From NCBI GenBank assembly GCA_037179385.1, contig CM074188.1, positions 18,245,318 through 18,309,317 of the forward strand: a stretch of 64,000 nucleotides of DNA, written 5' to 3'. The position numbers and the translations under genes are program-made. The stretch comes from Holothuria scabra (taxonomy: Eukaryota > Echinodermata > Holothuroidea > Aspidochirotida > Holothuriidae). The notes below the pieces were generated by a model. It did no database searches. It was not told where the DNA came from and worked only from the letters and a program-made list of their open reading frames with translations. The number at the start of each line of letters is the position of its first letter. Position 1 is the first letter of the stretch. Shown one piece after another: positions 11,711-24,476 of the stretch.

Positions 11711-13394
11711 ACTTGCCCTCATGCCACTGGTTCTATTGGTGCAGCTTGAGAGCAAAATGATAAAACTACTCTGTGGGCACAGTAAGCAGGCAGTATGCAA
11801 TTTAGATCATAGTGGTATGTGTTTGCAAAGTGAAAGTATTTAATGTTGGCCTATACTGCTAATTAACTGAAAAATTTAGAGCTATACCCCAAGTTGTTTA
11901 AACATTGACAATCTACAGGGCAATCTATATCAGATGGGCAATTAGTGAGCCTTTGGGTCACTGGGCCATAGTTCATATCAAATATCCCATGCCACGCAAA
12001 TTATGCACACTTGATCCTGGACATACTTGACAGTGTAACTTTAAGTAAATTGCATTTGGTTATTTTGACCAGTCTCTTGATATTTTCCAAGGCAGACTCC
12101 CAAAATTCAAGAACTTCAAAAAAGTTCCCATTTTGACACAAGTATTACTTGGACAATATGGTCCATTAATGGAGTGAAAAAAATCACAACACAATTGATA
12201 ATTAAGGGACTATAAAGTATACCTAAATACCTGTCTAGTGCATGTTAATGAACTAGTTCCATTAGCACATGCCAATATGAAACATTAATTTCATAAATTA
12301 GAAAAATAATATGATTCTGTTCAAGATGCAATAAAATGAAAACTATACAGATATCTGATAATATAAGTACATTAATGCATTAAACTGTAACATGTTGAGT
12401 GATTGATGTCCCTTTATAGCCATAATTTACAAATTAAAAAGCTCAAAATCACAGAAAATGTTAATTGACTTACTGCTAGTTTTGTATAAGTAAAATTTGA
12501 AGCAGTTGTAAGGGCAACTAAGATGATCTGGCCAGAAAATATTCAAGTCATATTGTCTTCACTGCTTAGTGCATTATCCATGAGTTGGCTGGTTGTGACA
12601 TGGATGGTACAGTGCATATTGTGAACTCCAAGCCAGCAGCTATCAATTTTAATGTATTCCACTATAATTCAACATTGGACAGTCACACAGTACAAAAAAA
12701 ACATTGAACACTAACATTTGACTTAAGTTTATCAGTTTGCAATATGGTTACTATTTACAGTATCAGCTTTTTTCACCACATTTCCTGTGGTCAAAGTGCA
12801 ATAAATTGTCCTTACTGTTTTGAAATGCCAAACAATTCTTTTGAGGAAACAGAAACTTGAGGAATGCTATAGTTTCCCAGTTGTCCATATGAAAAAGGAA
12901 GTAGGGTTCAGTTTAAAATGTCACAGTTGATCAATTCCTGCAGTCTGGTTTATATGAAAGGTTAGGTGAAGTCAACTTAACTAGAAATAATAACTGAGTA
13001 TGTGTCTAAAACAATATAGTCTGCTAATCCAATTTGGAATTCAGTCACACAGGTTTATTGCCTATATTTTGACTTCTATTATCAAAGTCTTTGTTTCTGT
13101 CACATACTGATACTTGAACTGATAAAGCTGTCACATAATGCTACTTCAATTGATAAAGCTGAAACTCTTCTACGATTTATTCCAACAACCCAAATTCATA
13201 TTTGAGAACACTTTTTTCAGTTTTTCCAATTGGGCAGTAGGGAAAGAGCATTCACCTTATTGATTTGGAAACATAACCAATCTTGTTACCCTTTATTAAT
13301 ATTTCTCATGGTTTGTAACAAATGCATTTCATATTATTGAAGAAACAATCAATCAGTACTTATTCTGATATTCTCCATATATGAAATGGTGCAG
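11711..13394. other. no supported feature
   Basis: AT-rich sequence without a supported gene, repeat pair or inverted-repeat element. Confidence 0.5.
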
Positions 13395-13455
13395 TTACAA
13401 AAAGATTGTAACATCAGTTTTATGGAACTAAAAGGGTACTACCATGAGGTATATG
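13395..13455 (+). CDS. possible exon, unknown gene
   Basis: GCAG at 13391-13394 precedes 61 bases that are open in the first frame (LQKDCNISFMELKGYYHEVY plus one base). A strong donor GGTAAGT follows at 13455-13461. The upstream tract is only weakly pyrimidine-rich. Nothing in the peptide is recognised, and no partner exon with matching phase was found nearby. It rests on splice signals plus an open frame alone, so it may be fortuitous. Confidence 0.25.
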
Positions 13456-13577
13456 GTAAGTAATTTTCAGTTAAAGGCATAGGTTTGGACCTAATACAGA
13501 GACTGAGACAACCATCAAGATCTGTGGCTACATTATGTGAAATACAGCCCTTAATACTGAAACTGCCTACCACTAAA

Positions 13578-13772
13578 CAGCCTAAAACCTGACTTTAAAG
13601 TGGTAAGTTGGGTTTTTAATGGATTGTTAACACCCACAGTTTATGGCCAATCCAATGCTTACTGGGTTTTATCATATTTTTACTGACTTTAATGTTGGAG
13701 TAGCTATAAACTGTGGGTGCAAACATCAAATAAAAATCTGACTTTACTGCCTAAAAGTCAGGTTTTAGACTG
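13578..13772. mobile_element. hairpin MITE, about 195 bp
   Basis: Imperfect inverted arms of about 65 bp: CAGCCTAAAACCTGACTTT on the left and the complement of CAGTCTAAAACCTGACTTTT on the right. The inner arms share CACCCACAGTTTAT and its complement ATAAACTGTGGGTG. The flanking octamers do not match. A TA step next to AAACC at both ends allows a Tc1/mariner reading, which I cannot prove. Confidence 0.6.
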
Positions 13773-14675
13773 TGTATTTTTAGCCGGCAATTTTACTAAG
13801 GCCAATTTCATGTAATGTATGCTGAGGCCACAGCCCCAGGTCGAGTCTGGCCAACTGCATCTGATGTTAATGCAGAATTTCTAGCAGAACCCTCATGGGT
13901 TGTTCAAGCCATGGTCTCATGGGGTGTTGTTGCTCAATAATTGATCCTAAAGCAAAGTGAAGGCATGAAAATTACCTGGGAGATGAGAATACAAATGTCA
14001 GTTCTAATCAACTCTTACATCTGCCTCTCAATTTTGGAATAAACTCTACCCCCAGCTAAAAGCATCTTGAGCATTACATACCTTCATTTACCAAAGAATT
14101 AAAACAGACTCGAAGTGCTAAGAAATAATGGCATTTTTTTTTTGCATACAACTTAAATGTTTTACTCTCTCATGGGTAGCAGGTGGTTAGGTTTTAGTGG
14201 GATGGAAGGGGGCTATGTCTGTGACACATAGGATAATTTGGCTCTGTATGAGAAATAACTTTTTGCTAAGGTGGCTTATTTTTGCTTTAGGTTAATATAA
14301 TAATACTTGTGAAAATTTAACGTTAAAACCTAGATTGGAAACTAGCAGCTATGGAACTAGGGGGGAGAGAGAAATTCATGAGGTGCAGGCTTAAATTTGC
14401 TTCAAAATCTATCAAATGTTGCTCTATATTTCATCTCAGTTAGTAGGGTTCACATATGTGGAAATTACCCAATGGAGGGAAAACACCTCATGCCCTTGGA
14501 CCCTTCCCCAGGAACAGGATCAATCCAACATTGAGTCTCTTGAAATAGACTCCTGAATATGACTTGGAGATGAAAGGCCCACATCAGAAAACTTAGCAAG
14601 GATCAATAAAAGAAGAATGTAAAGAACTATACTGTGACAAAAAACAGAAAGGGCTCAGAAATCTTTAGGGGACTG

Positions 14676-14965
14676 TTAAAGGTCAATTCCCCTCACCCCA
14701 GGCAGTTCCAACTCTCCCAATGTTAAGCCCTCCCACAATTATCTAAAACTTCATCCAGACACAAACTCAGTTTGTTGCTTCAGGGTGAGCATACACTCAG
14801 ATCAGAACACTCTCAGTACAGTAAATGCTGCGTAATAAGAGATACAGTACTCTGCATTTTCGAATTTGATGTCAATCAAAGAGCAGAGCTTTGTGCCAAT
14901 TGAGAATTCCTGTAGACTAGCCTCTACAAAAATGTAAGCTTGGGCTGAGAGTTGACTGCATTTAA
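14676..14965. mobile_element. family A MITE, TTAA-flanked (copy 3)
   Basis: TTAA at 14676-14679 and at 14962-14965. The ends are TTAAAGGTCAATTCCCCTCA and the complement of TTAAATGCAGTCAACTCTCA. The internal CAGTTTGTTGCTTCAGGGTG and CACTCTCAGTACAG blocks align with copies 1, 2 and 4. Confidence 0.75.
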
Positions 14966-15554
14966 CCTTCAAAGATACAGTATCTTGAAAAAATTTGTTT
15001 TTTATTACATTGGAACAGATTTTAATCTGATCATAACATAGCCATTGTCACGAAAAACAACTGCCAATGATTTTGGTCACAACATTACATGTCCTCTGTC
15101 CCTGTGGGTTGGGGATTATTGAATGTGCACATCATGAGGCTGTCCCCATTTTAGCTCAACTTAAAGCAAAATTCTGCTTCTAACTGAGACCAGAAACTCT
15201 CTCTTGTGTCAACACATTATATTTTGTGCCCATGACCATAATCATCCCAAAGTTTATTGACACAGGCATCTCTTGCTTCACTCATAAAGAAGGCACTCAA
15301 GCATGTAACTTGACTGTATAGCACTCAAAGTAGTATTGACTTTAACCTCACACTGCCTAAAGTACCATGCCCTACAAAACCTGCTTTGTTCTTGGCCTAA
15401 GAGGTAAGAGTGAAGGCAAAACCACAAATGCAGAGTTTCCACAATGTCTTCTAATCCTCTTTCCATGAGCTACGGGGTACAATTTGGGGATATAGGAATC
15501 TTATAAATACTTTCATAGCATGATTGTATTTCCAGCCTGTCATAATTAAGAGAT

Positions 15555-15985
15555 GACCAAGAGTGTGTTCCCACATGAAAACAAAGGGGGAATTAGATCT
15601 GGTTCACACCCTGCGCAGAAGATCAATTCACAAGTGGGAACAATATCATTCCCCAGATCAGATCCAGAGAGCTTGATCGCCCCTTCAGAGAGGATCAGAC
15701 CCCGCACAGGCGATCAAGAAAACAAGTGAACAGGGGATCAAGGTGACCCGAGATCAATGATGTATTTTGGCAGGAATTCAGCTCCTCATGCCACACAAAC
15801 TTGTGTAAACAAACCTGACCTGCACACATAATTTCAATGAAACAACTTTCTGCTACTTGAACCACAGGAGGGGATCAGATCTAGCACAGGCGATCAAATG
15901 GGAACACATCTGCAGTTGGTCACAAAATTCTCCAGTTGATTGAGCTTGGGGCATTCAGCATAGGGGCATCAAGTGGGGACGTGGC
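15555..15985. repeat. GATC-rich degenerate repeat, possible inverted element
   Basis: Within about 400 bp the word GATC recurs at least a dozen times, often as GCGATCAA, GGGATCA or CAGATC. The left edge GTGTTCCCACATG is mirrored near 15898-15906 by ATGGGAACACAT. CACAGGCGATCAA appears twice. This suggests a modular, possibly foldback-like element, or a cluster of protein-binding sites. No boundary duplication was found. Confidence 0.4.
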
Positions 15986-17142
15986 CCAAAGGAGATGACT
16001 GGGAATGGATTTTAATTATATTTGAAATCAAACTTGAACTGTACTTAAAACTGAATTTGAACTTGATCCTTTTGGTCCAGCTGGCACTCAATGCATTCAT
16101 GCTTCTTTGTTGTTAAATATCCTTAAACTAGTACTACATGTCCACAGACCTTAAACTTGAGATGCAGATAGAATTATAGTTAATTGACGAGAAAAATAAA
16201 TAAGATAAAAATGAGAAATAAGCATGACGTCTTACCTCAGTTTAAAACACAGTTATACCAGCTAGAGAAGTATGGTGTTTCAATCACCTTTTCCTACACT
16301 GAATTAAATGCTAGGCAATTTGCTTTGAAGCCTGTACCAGCAAGTTTCTTTTTTTATGATTAACTGGCCTTTCAAAACTACTGCTAGTGAATTTGCAAAT
16401 TTGTGAGGCTTCTTACAATTGAAATACTCTAGTGCATGATGTATTGATACAGTATCAGGCTACAAGTAAGCAAATAGACATGTGAAGCTATATAGTACTT
16501 TTAGACATTAAATGCAACCTTGTGTCTGTTGGCTTCAGATTCCATTTCACTTTAACAGATGGACTGAAGAATTGATTCACACACCAATAAAACATTTAAG
16601 TTTTAAATGATGATTGCAACTGTTATGATTGTAATGTTAGCAAAAAAAAAATCTGAATGAGAGGACATAGGTACTGATAAGTGAAATTTCTATGCACAGT
16701 TTTAACACTTAAAACATAGTAAATATGAAACAGAATTACAATGCTCAACTTAACCAGTATATAGTTAGCCTGCTGCAAGTGATTTTTGTCGGGATACTAG
16801 TTGAAATGCTTTACAAGGTTGGTCCTTTGGCCAGTAATTGTGGTAGTCAGAAAGTTACTCAAAAAGGAACTCAATCTGCCCTGAAGTTAACTGCACGAAA
16901 ATTATTGTGCATTAATTAATATGTAAAACATCCTTGACTATAAGTTTCAAACATTTTTGGGACATGGTTTTCATTCATAAACAACAAGAGCTACATCCAC
17001 GAAAAGGACATTCAGAAATTATGCACTGTGCCACTTCACGCATGTACATGTGATAATAATCCCTTGTCCCTATGTTAGTAGTGTTAACTATACAGTGTGT
17101 ACACATCAATCTGCATCTAAAGCAGCATTAATGTTCTATAAA
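15986..17142. other. no supported feature
   Basis: AT-rich DNA. The 64-codon plus-strand frame at 16725-16919 has no recognisable motif or splice context and is probably chance. Confidence 0.5.
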
Positions 17143-17426
17143 GTAAAGGCAGTCAACGCTCGCCCCAGACTGCAATTTTTGTTGTAGTCCACAGAAATTC
17201 TCAATTGGCACAGCTCTTTGATAGATAGCAAGTTCCAAAAATGAAGAGAACTGCTTATATTACACAGCATGTCAAGTACAGAGAAAATTTTAATTATGCA
17301 TTAGAGTCTCATACTCACCCTAAGCAATAAACTGAGATTCTGTCTGGATGAGGATAAATCTCAGATAGCAGTGTGGGAGGGACTTGGTTAGGAGAATTTT
17401 CTAAGGTGAGAGGATTAAGCCTTTAA
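17143..17426. mobile_element. family A MITE (copy 4, opposite orientation)
   Basis: The left edge is GTAAAGGCAGTCAACGCTCG (TTAA degraded to GTAA). The right edge GGATTAAGCCTTTAA ends in TTAA at 17423-17426. It contains the family core in reverse orientation relative to copies 2 and 3 (TACTCACCCTAAGCAATAAA, TCTGGATGAGGAT). Confidence 0.7.
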
Positions 17427-20070
17427 GGATATTAGAAACTACTGTTGACATAGAAACTTATATTTTGGAACTACTCTTGGTTTGTGATATATCCTGTCTG
17501 CTCAATATACAGGGCCAGTGAAAACTTGGTAGGGATAAGCTTAGGATAGTAGAGGAATAAGGAAATTACTGGTACTGATGGCCAGTGGATATTTCACTGA
17601 CCCTTAATTTCAGTTCTACTGTACAATAAGCCAGTTCAGAGTTGTAACTGCGCATGTTCATGCTATGATGAGTTCAATATCCCTATGACCTATGACCTGA
17701 GGAGAAGTTTGTCATGCAGTATGCGTAGGTTTGTGCACTGTGCGCTATGCCTTACTATGGCAGCTGTAGCGTTTTGGAAGAGTGCGTACCCTTGTAACCT
17801 TTGACCTTTAGAACAAAACTGTAACTCTAAACTGGCTTATTAGCAAACAATTAGCTTACAATTATTATGGTACAAGGCTTGGATAGAGTGTATACTTCAT
17901 AAGCTGATCTTCAGTTTCCAATCATATCATTGGTATATCATCAAATGTAATATTGGGTGATATTCCTTTACAGTGAAACTTGTGCAAAAGACATTGCCCC
18001 CACAGATTACAAATTTATTCTAAGAAAACAGTAGCACCAGTGATGCTGCAGCTCAACCCACTGGCAATTTCCCTTACTCATGGTTACTGCAATATCATTG
18101 AGAGCTCTCAACCAAGAACATAGTTCTAGATCTATTACACTACAGCACCTGCAGTGCTATCATTTATGTCAATTGTTCCAACAGTGGTAAATCAAAGTTA
18201 CAAAGCATTTAATAAGACAATGACTGGGGCACAACATATCAGTACAAGTGAAATGATGACAAAAATGATGAAGTGCTTTTCTTTCTGTCATACACCCATC
18301 AAAAACTGATTTCAATGGTGATTGATCTTGTGACCTTAGCCTACCTCCTGTCACTGTTTTTAACAAGTTCTTTACAGTACTTTATGGCCTTAACAAATTT
18401 GCAAACTTGCAGACTGCAGCCTTGAAACAAATTTTGGGACAGACACATGGCCATGACAACAGCTCAACTTGTTGAGCTAATAATTGAAAGTGACACAAAC
18501 TTCAGAGGAGAGAATAAACATCAAAGAGCATTAACAAATTAATTTTTAAAGAAGTTCATGGAAGCTTTTTGGCATTAAAAACAGACTTTGCACAAGTTTT
18601 GATGTTTCATTATTTACAAGGATACAATTTCCATTTCTATACAAAAGTGGCCTTTAGAAATATACTACAGGCAAGTTAAAATACTTACTCTTTAACATGT
18701 ATGCAGACTTCGGGATTAAATGTTAAGGGGATAAGAAAAGTGACAAATCTGCTGTGGAGGTAGGTTGAACGCGTATATTTGCTTTGATGTTGCATCTATA
18801 TTTTCGTGCACTGAAGGACAAATATTACCCCAATGAAATATTTAAGATCATTACTCTTGTTAATGTACAAAATCTCGCACCATTTTGTATCTAGTCCCTT
18901 TGATATGCAAAACAATTTGAAGAGGAGGGGAATTCTGTATGGGGAGGGAGGAAAAAAAACCTTCCACCATGGGTGTCAATTTGGGAGGACATGTACCCCC
19001 CCCCCCTTTTTGACTAAAGGGGAAACTAACATAAAAATCCCTTCCAGTCCTCCATTTTTTGGCATGAAACTGTGCAGATAGTGATCAAAGCAGGTTCTTT
19101 ACAATGGTCTTCGCTACAGGATTAATGTGATTTGAAAGGGAAGGAAGGTCAACAGAAGCTTCGCAATAAGAACAAAAGGACTTGTCAATCAAATTCTAAT
19201 AGCTGAAGAGGATTTATTTATTCTTAAGTACATATCTTCTAGTAGAATTTGGTTGATATTTCTCCATCCCTTACAACTCCCTGCTTACTACCAAGTATCC
19301 AATTATCACCACTTCAGTGAAAGAATGGATGGCTTTTTAAGGGGCCAGGTTGGCCCTAATATCTCTGCAGAGTATAACTGCTGATATATTTACAAATCAT
19401 TGTGTAAACAGCTATCTTGGCAAACACACGTGTGTAAAATTGATCCCGGTACTAATGTTTCAAATTTGATAATTCACATACCTTTTGTACCTCAGTCTGA
19501 AGTTCACATATATGTATGTAAAAAACCAAAAAAAAAGTAATACACATGCTCCAGTTCCAATTTCCACACCATATTTCTGAGGTGAGGTATTGAAGTGTAC
19601 TGTATACAATAATTTTAAAGTGATACATTGTACACTAATTTGTAACATCATCCTTGTATTACTTCAATCACACTGTTTGTTTTTGTTCTTAATTTTTTGC
19701 ACTAACTTCTGAGGGCAAGTTCACTTTGTGCCAAAACGTGACCACCTTCATTGTACAAAGACTTATTCAACTGCATATATCTGTACAACCGTAGGCTATG
19801 CATATAACAACATGTTCATGTTTTCAAGATGAGGTAAGCAAATTTAACTAAAAAGAGGAAATGAAAGCAGGTATGTGAGAACACTAGGAATAAAGGAAAT
19901 CAAAAATTAATGTGCAATGAACCACTTCAAATTAAGTGAATAAATGTTAATGTTTTATTATACCTCAGCAATGAAACAAGCCAGCACAACAACAAGAGAT
20001 GAATGAATGAGATTCATTTTCAAAATGTCTAAAAATATGAACTTTTGTAATTCTAGACCTACGGTACTTG
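17427..20070. other. no supported gene; one C-tract MITE-like patch
   Basis: Mostly featureless AT-rich DNA. At about 18930-19075, G- and C-tracts (C-run at about 18997-19006) surround GGGTGTCAATTTGGGAGGAC. This resembles the interior of the other G/C-tract MITEs here, but no paired ends were found. A 40-codon open stretch at about 19710-19830 ends at a TGA beside a GT donor and is probably chance. Confidence 0.45.
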
Positions 20071-20335
20071 TTAAAAGGAAAATTCAGCCACCCCCGCAAC
20101 TTGACGTAGTGTTGTATACTGACCTGATTCCTGATTGGCTCTTGAGAATCATGTGACAACATATTTTTTCTCCTCAAAATGTAAAATGTACGACGAGGAA
20201 CTACAGGTTTATCTTGAGTATATTAGGAATATTGAAGACAGTCCTAAAATTTTATTATTTAAATACATACTTTGATGAGAAATAAGAAAATTGTGATATT
20301 TAACTGTTGCTTCAAAATAAGTTTGAGGGGCTAAC
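20071..20335. mobile_element. family B MITE (diverged copy)
   Basis: TTAA at 20071 precedes AAGGAAAATTCAGCCACCCC. It then carries the family B signature TGATTGGCTCTTGAGAATCA followed by TGTGACAACAT and ATATTGAAGNCAGTCCT. The right end is blurred near AAGTTTGAGGGG. It is a diverged member of the family whose best copies are at 21.9 and 24.1 kb. Confidence 0.5.
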
Positions 20336-20867
20336 AGATTCTGGTCCTGATTGACAAATACATGATTGTGAAAATCCCCAATATCTCTACAGTTCTTTCA
20401 TTTTGTTATGATTGCAAGACTTGTTCATTTAAGAGATCTGTTCAAGTAACAAAAGTCTCTAGAGTATACTGTACTCAAAGAGCAGGCACGAAACATTCAT
20501 GACATAAAAAGCAAAAGTAATGACACACTGACTGCTTTTAGTGCTTTAAATATGTCTACCATTATTTTGGTTAATTACGTACTTCAAAGAGTCATTACAA
20601 ATAACTGCTAGGTCACACTGGCCCCAATTGGGCTAATATTATGTAAGGTAGGCCTATGAATTTATTCTTCTGGCACATACCAATTTAGGAAAATTGGTAT
20701 AGACATTCATCCACATGAAGATGAAAACAGCAACCTAACTGGTATGGGAATGACTTCAGTCATACCTGGTCTTTACTACCCTATCGTTCATTTTCCTTAT
20801 GATTCACTTATACACAGGGTTTCACTTCACATGTGAAGTAGCCACCCTTCATTTTTGGGTAGATGCA

Positions 20868-21440
20868 CACATGATGAAATGTTCCTTCTTACTTTTTGTT
20901 ACAACTCACTTCTTTGCCTGATCACCTCCCATAGCTTCAGGGAGGAAACACACACTTGATATTGTCACATTCATGGGCATCCGTAGAAAAAAAGTCAGGG
21001 GGGGGGGAAATTTCAAGGGAGGGGCAAAACCTCCAAGTCACCATGAATTGACACAAAGCATGCGAAAATTTCAGCCCAAAATGCCTCCCAGATCGCCGGA
21101 AATGACATTTCTTAAGCCTATTTTTCGCATAGAAACTTGGAAAAGACGTTTTGTTTGCGTTTATGCTTTGAGTTTTATACATTTTTTCAAATTTTTGATT
21201 TTTCAGGGCGGGGCAAGTGCGCCCCTATGTCCATACCTGTGGACACTTATGGTCACATTTCACATCTGATTAACTGATCGACAGTGGCAGATATGTTATT
21301 AATATACACAAAAAGTTATGTAACATTTGGGTTTAGCTAACAGGCCATTGGGTTTAGCTAACAAGCCAGTCAAGCATGTGTTAATTGCCTTTCGTACAGT
21401 GTCAATACAATAAAAGCATAACTCATTTGGCACCTGTTGT
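20868..21440 (+). repeat. family D repeat split by a family E MITE
   Basis: This starts ACATGATGAAATGTTCCTTC and continues as in the 8.2- and 28.5-kb copies up to GATATTGTCACATT. It is interrupted by a 280-bp element and resumes with GTCACATTTCACATCTGATT, through GTTAGCTAACAAGCCAGTCA, to about GGCACCTGTTGTC. A short tandem duplication (GGTTTAGCTAACA twice, about 21331-21363) is private to this copy. Confidence 0.65.
20972..21251. mobile_element. family E MITE with perfect 8-bp target duplication
   Basis: The octamer GTCACATT occurs immediately left (20964-20971) and right (21252-21259) of the element. The ends are CATGGGCATCCGTAG and the complement of CATAAGTGTCCACAGG. The interior (G-run, CATGAATTGACACAAAGCAT, CAGATCGCCGGAAATGACAT) is a close inverted match to the element at 49065-49347. 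The 8-bp duplication points to the hAT class or another 8-bp-duplicating transposase. The two overlapping reading frames here are shadows. Confidence 0.85.
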
Positions 21441-21903
21441 CATGTGAGGCACATGGAGGAACCTCAGATTAATTACGTCACTTTGAGTTTAATGCAGTAT
21501 TGTGTGCATGTGTGCATTGATCATCCATGAAGCTGCTCAGGAAGTGTCCAGTGACCAGCTCATTAGAAGCAGTGTGTATTCATTTTTCTCTGAAGTTAGA
21601 CACAAAAGTCATATTTTTCCCTGCTTGGACCTTCCAAAATTAAAATAAGCTAAAGGAGGTTCCTCTCATGGTAACCATGGTCAATTATGGAAATAGTGCC
21701 TTTAATGAGAATCAGACATCATCCATTTCAATAATGGTGTTGGATGAGTTCATTTTGCTCAAGTTGAAGTTTTTATACTTGTAATTTTTCCAACTTTCTG
21801 CCCCAATTGCCTGTCCAGTTGTAGGTCACTGGATTTATTACCCTACCCCATAAAAATATGTGCAGTGCATCATGAGCAAATGAAAGTCACAGCCAGTAAT
21901 ATT

Positions 21904-22154
21904 TTAAGGTCAAGAGCAGTCTCCCCAAAGTTTTTTCGAAACAACAGCTACATTTCACAATTTTCCTCTTATTTTGTCTTCAGAGTATTATATTTTACAA
22001 CCTCAGTATTGCATATTCAATGTAAACAAGCAATTATTCCTCGTAAATTTCACAATTGAAGAGAAAAATTGTCACGTGACTCTCAACAGTAAATCATGAA
22101 ATAGGACAGTCTACTACACTTCTTCAACTTGGGCTGACTGCTCTTGCCATTTAA
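21904..22154. mobile_element. family B MITE, TTAA-flanked
   Basis: TTAA at 21904-21907 and at 22151-22154 brackets termini AAGGTCAAGAGCAGTCTCCC and the complement of AAATGGCAAGAGCAGTCAGC. It contains AAACAACAGCTACATTTCAC on the left and AATCATGAAATAGGACAGTC with TACTACACTTCTTCAACTTG on the right. This is a reference copy for the family. It is inferred to be a piggyBac-type MITE from the TTAA flanks. Confidence 0.75.
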
Positions 22155-24137
22155 AGCCATGGTTTTATCATCAACCCAAAATACATTTTTTCAGGGGTTT
22201 AATACTTTCCGTTTGGTTAGGTTAGTGAATACTCTTTGATGGACATAAAATTTGAAAATTCAAAACACTCTGAGTAACTTACATTGCACAAAATGTAAAG
22301 GGAGTGAATGGATTATACACAGCCTTCTATGCTCACCAGAACATGGCCTTAGGCAGTAATGTAGGTGTGTGACTACACAAGGAGATGCTTCACACAGTCG
22401 ACATGAGAGCAGAAACAAATTACACCATTTGAAGAATGGAACTGTCTTTAATGAGAAGAATTGCCCTTAAGAATGGCTTATTGAGTTGGTTCATGAAATT
22501 CAACAATTTTTTTTTTCAACCTGTTACATTTTCTTCACATACCAACATACCAAACGAGGACAATCCCCATATTCTACATACAAATAAGAGTTTTATGAGT
22601 AAACATTTAGCAGTTCGATTTGGTTTTCAACAGTTTGTGACCAGACACTTTTTTCAAATTATACACAAAACTGTTACAAGTTAGAACACTACAAAATTCA
22701 AAATTTTTACTTCTTTTTGTAACTATTTGATATGACAATTGACTCATTAAGCTAACAAGCTAAAAAGTGTTGTCATGTGATAGTGATCCTTCAACACTCA
22801 TTAAGTTATCGATATCAACTCAATTAGCCCCTCTAAAGTCTTTGGTATTAGATTATGTAAGATTAAAGGAATATTCTGTTGTCAATTTCATAGAATCTCA
22901 TATAAAGAATAGTTTTTATTGCCTTCCCTTCAAACCCCACATCTATGGCTTGTTCATAACGGAAGATATTCCTGTTTAAAGATTATCTTTTTCAAAAACA
23001 GACTCCTAGTTGCTTCAAGGTTACAAAATGTTATGTTATACTGGCAGATTGCTTCCAAAACCTGTTGTTGCTCTTTAAAACTGGAGTAGTCAATTTGACC
23101 TTGAAACTTCACACCAGTGACATACACTGAATAATATTCTTTTGAAACCTGAAAATTTTGTGACTACAAAGGTTCCAGCTTTAAAAGTGTCTGCATATTT
23201 CATTTGCATGTGTAAACATTACAACAACAAAAATACAAAAGATGCTCAATTAATCTGCTGGTATGACATCACAGATTTCCCACATGGCAATGTGTTACTG
23301 TGGTTTGAATATTTTCTTTAAAAGTCGTAACTCCTGAACACAACATGCTATTGAGATGGAATTTTCACCAATAAGAGAATACAAGTGCCTTGATTTTATG
23401 AAGCTCTTGTAAATCGTCACCTGAATAATGGTAGGTAATGCTGTACTTTAATACAGTCTTAAAGCTCAGTCTGAGCAAAAAATGTGGAAACTATATCTTC
23501 CTATGTAATATTCCCTAACTAAAAGGATTGTTGTTATGAAGGCACAAATGTGCAATTTTTCCTTCAACCAAAAACTGAAGCCTTGGGACAGGCAGGCTTA
23601 GCTCATAATTACACCTTTTGGCCAACTTTCAAGAACACCAAATTGCTCATCAATTCCTAAGGGTATTGCTTTCTCTTAAGCCTGTTTAAGGCAGGTAACT
23701 TGACAAAATCTTGTTGTTGCTGTTGGTATAAATCTAATCTGATATACAGTGGTTCGATTTGCAGCATTTCACTAATTAGTCCCTAATTTCAATCTCTGGA
23801 TTACTTTGACTTTTCACACTACTCTCTGTAATGCACTTTAGATGATGCCCATGGGATTGATAGGCTGAAACTGGTTTACATGCCGATCAATGAAAAATGT
23901 TTAGAGGATATGTGTAGCAATGAATCAGACTTTCTCTTGGGCCTAAATGGTTAGGCCTATATCTCTCAGTTTTCAGCACTTGGAAATATTAGATGCCATC
24001 ATTCTAATGTCACAGTTTGTTATTTCAGCTCATAAATAGCTTATTGAAGAAATTACTCCTCAAATTGGAATATACAGTATGTAACAATTCTGTAGTCATA
24101 GATTACCCAGAGGAATTTCCACTGATTTTGTGAGACA
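22155..24137. other. no supported feature
   Basis: AT-rich DNA. Short minus-strand open stretches ending at GT donors (for example at 22330) are too short to call. Frames at 22436-22684 and 22767-22979 carry no recognised motif. Confidence 0.45.
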
Positions 24138-24476
24138 TTAAAAAAGGCAAGGGCAGTCACCCCAAAATCATTTTGAAACAACAGCTAAATCTCACAATTT
24201 TCTCTTTCAGTTATTTCTCTTCTAAGTGTTTTTCGTATAATATTTAATTAGTACTTCATAATTTTGCACATTGATCATGGTAAACCAAGCCCTACCCATG
24301 TCAATTGCACAATTTACAAACAAACAAACATATTGCCATATGATTCTCAAGAGCCATCCATGAAATAGTATACTACTACACTAATTTTAATACTACTACA
24401 CTAATTTTAATACAACTACACTAATTTTAATACTACTACACTTATTCAAAATTGGGTGATTGCATTTTCTCTTTAA
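24138..24476. mobile_element. family B MITE with internal 20-bp tandem expansion
   Basis: TTAA at 24138-24141 and at 24473-24476. The ends are AAAAAGGCAAGGGCAGTCAC and the complement of AAAGAGAAAATGCAATCACC. Inside the right arm, the unit TACTACTACACTAATTTTAA is repeated three to four times at 24370-24445, making this copy about 90 bp longer than the 21.9-kb copy. Confidence 0.75.

Noticed and set aside
16236..16262. Minus-strand segment with strong CTGAGGTAAGA donor
   Set aside because: All three frames contain stops close to the donor, so no coding exon can be supported.
19710..19831. 40-codon open stretch ending near a GTAAGC donor
   Set aside because: The frame ends in TGA just before the donor, and a run of this length is expected by chance.
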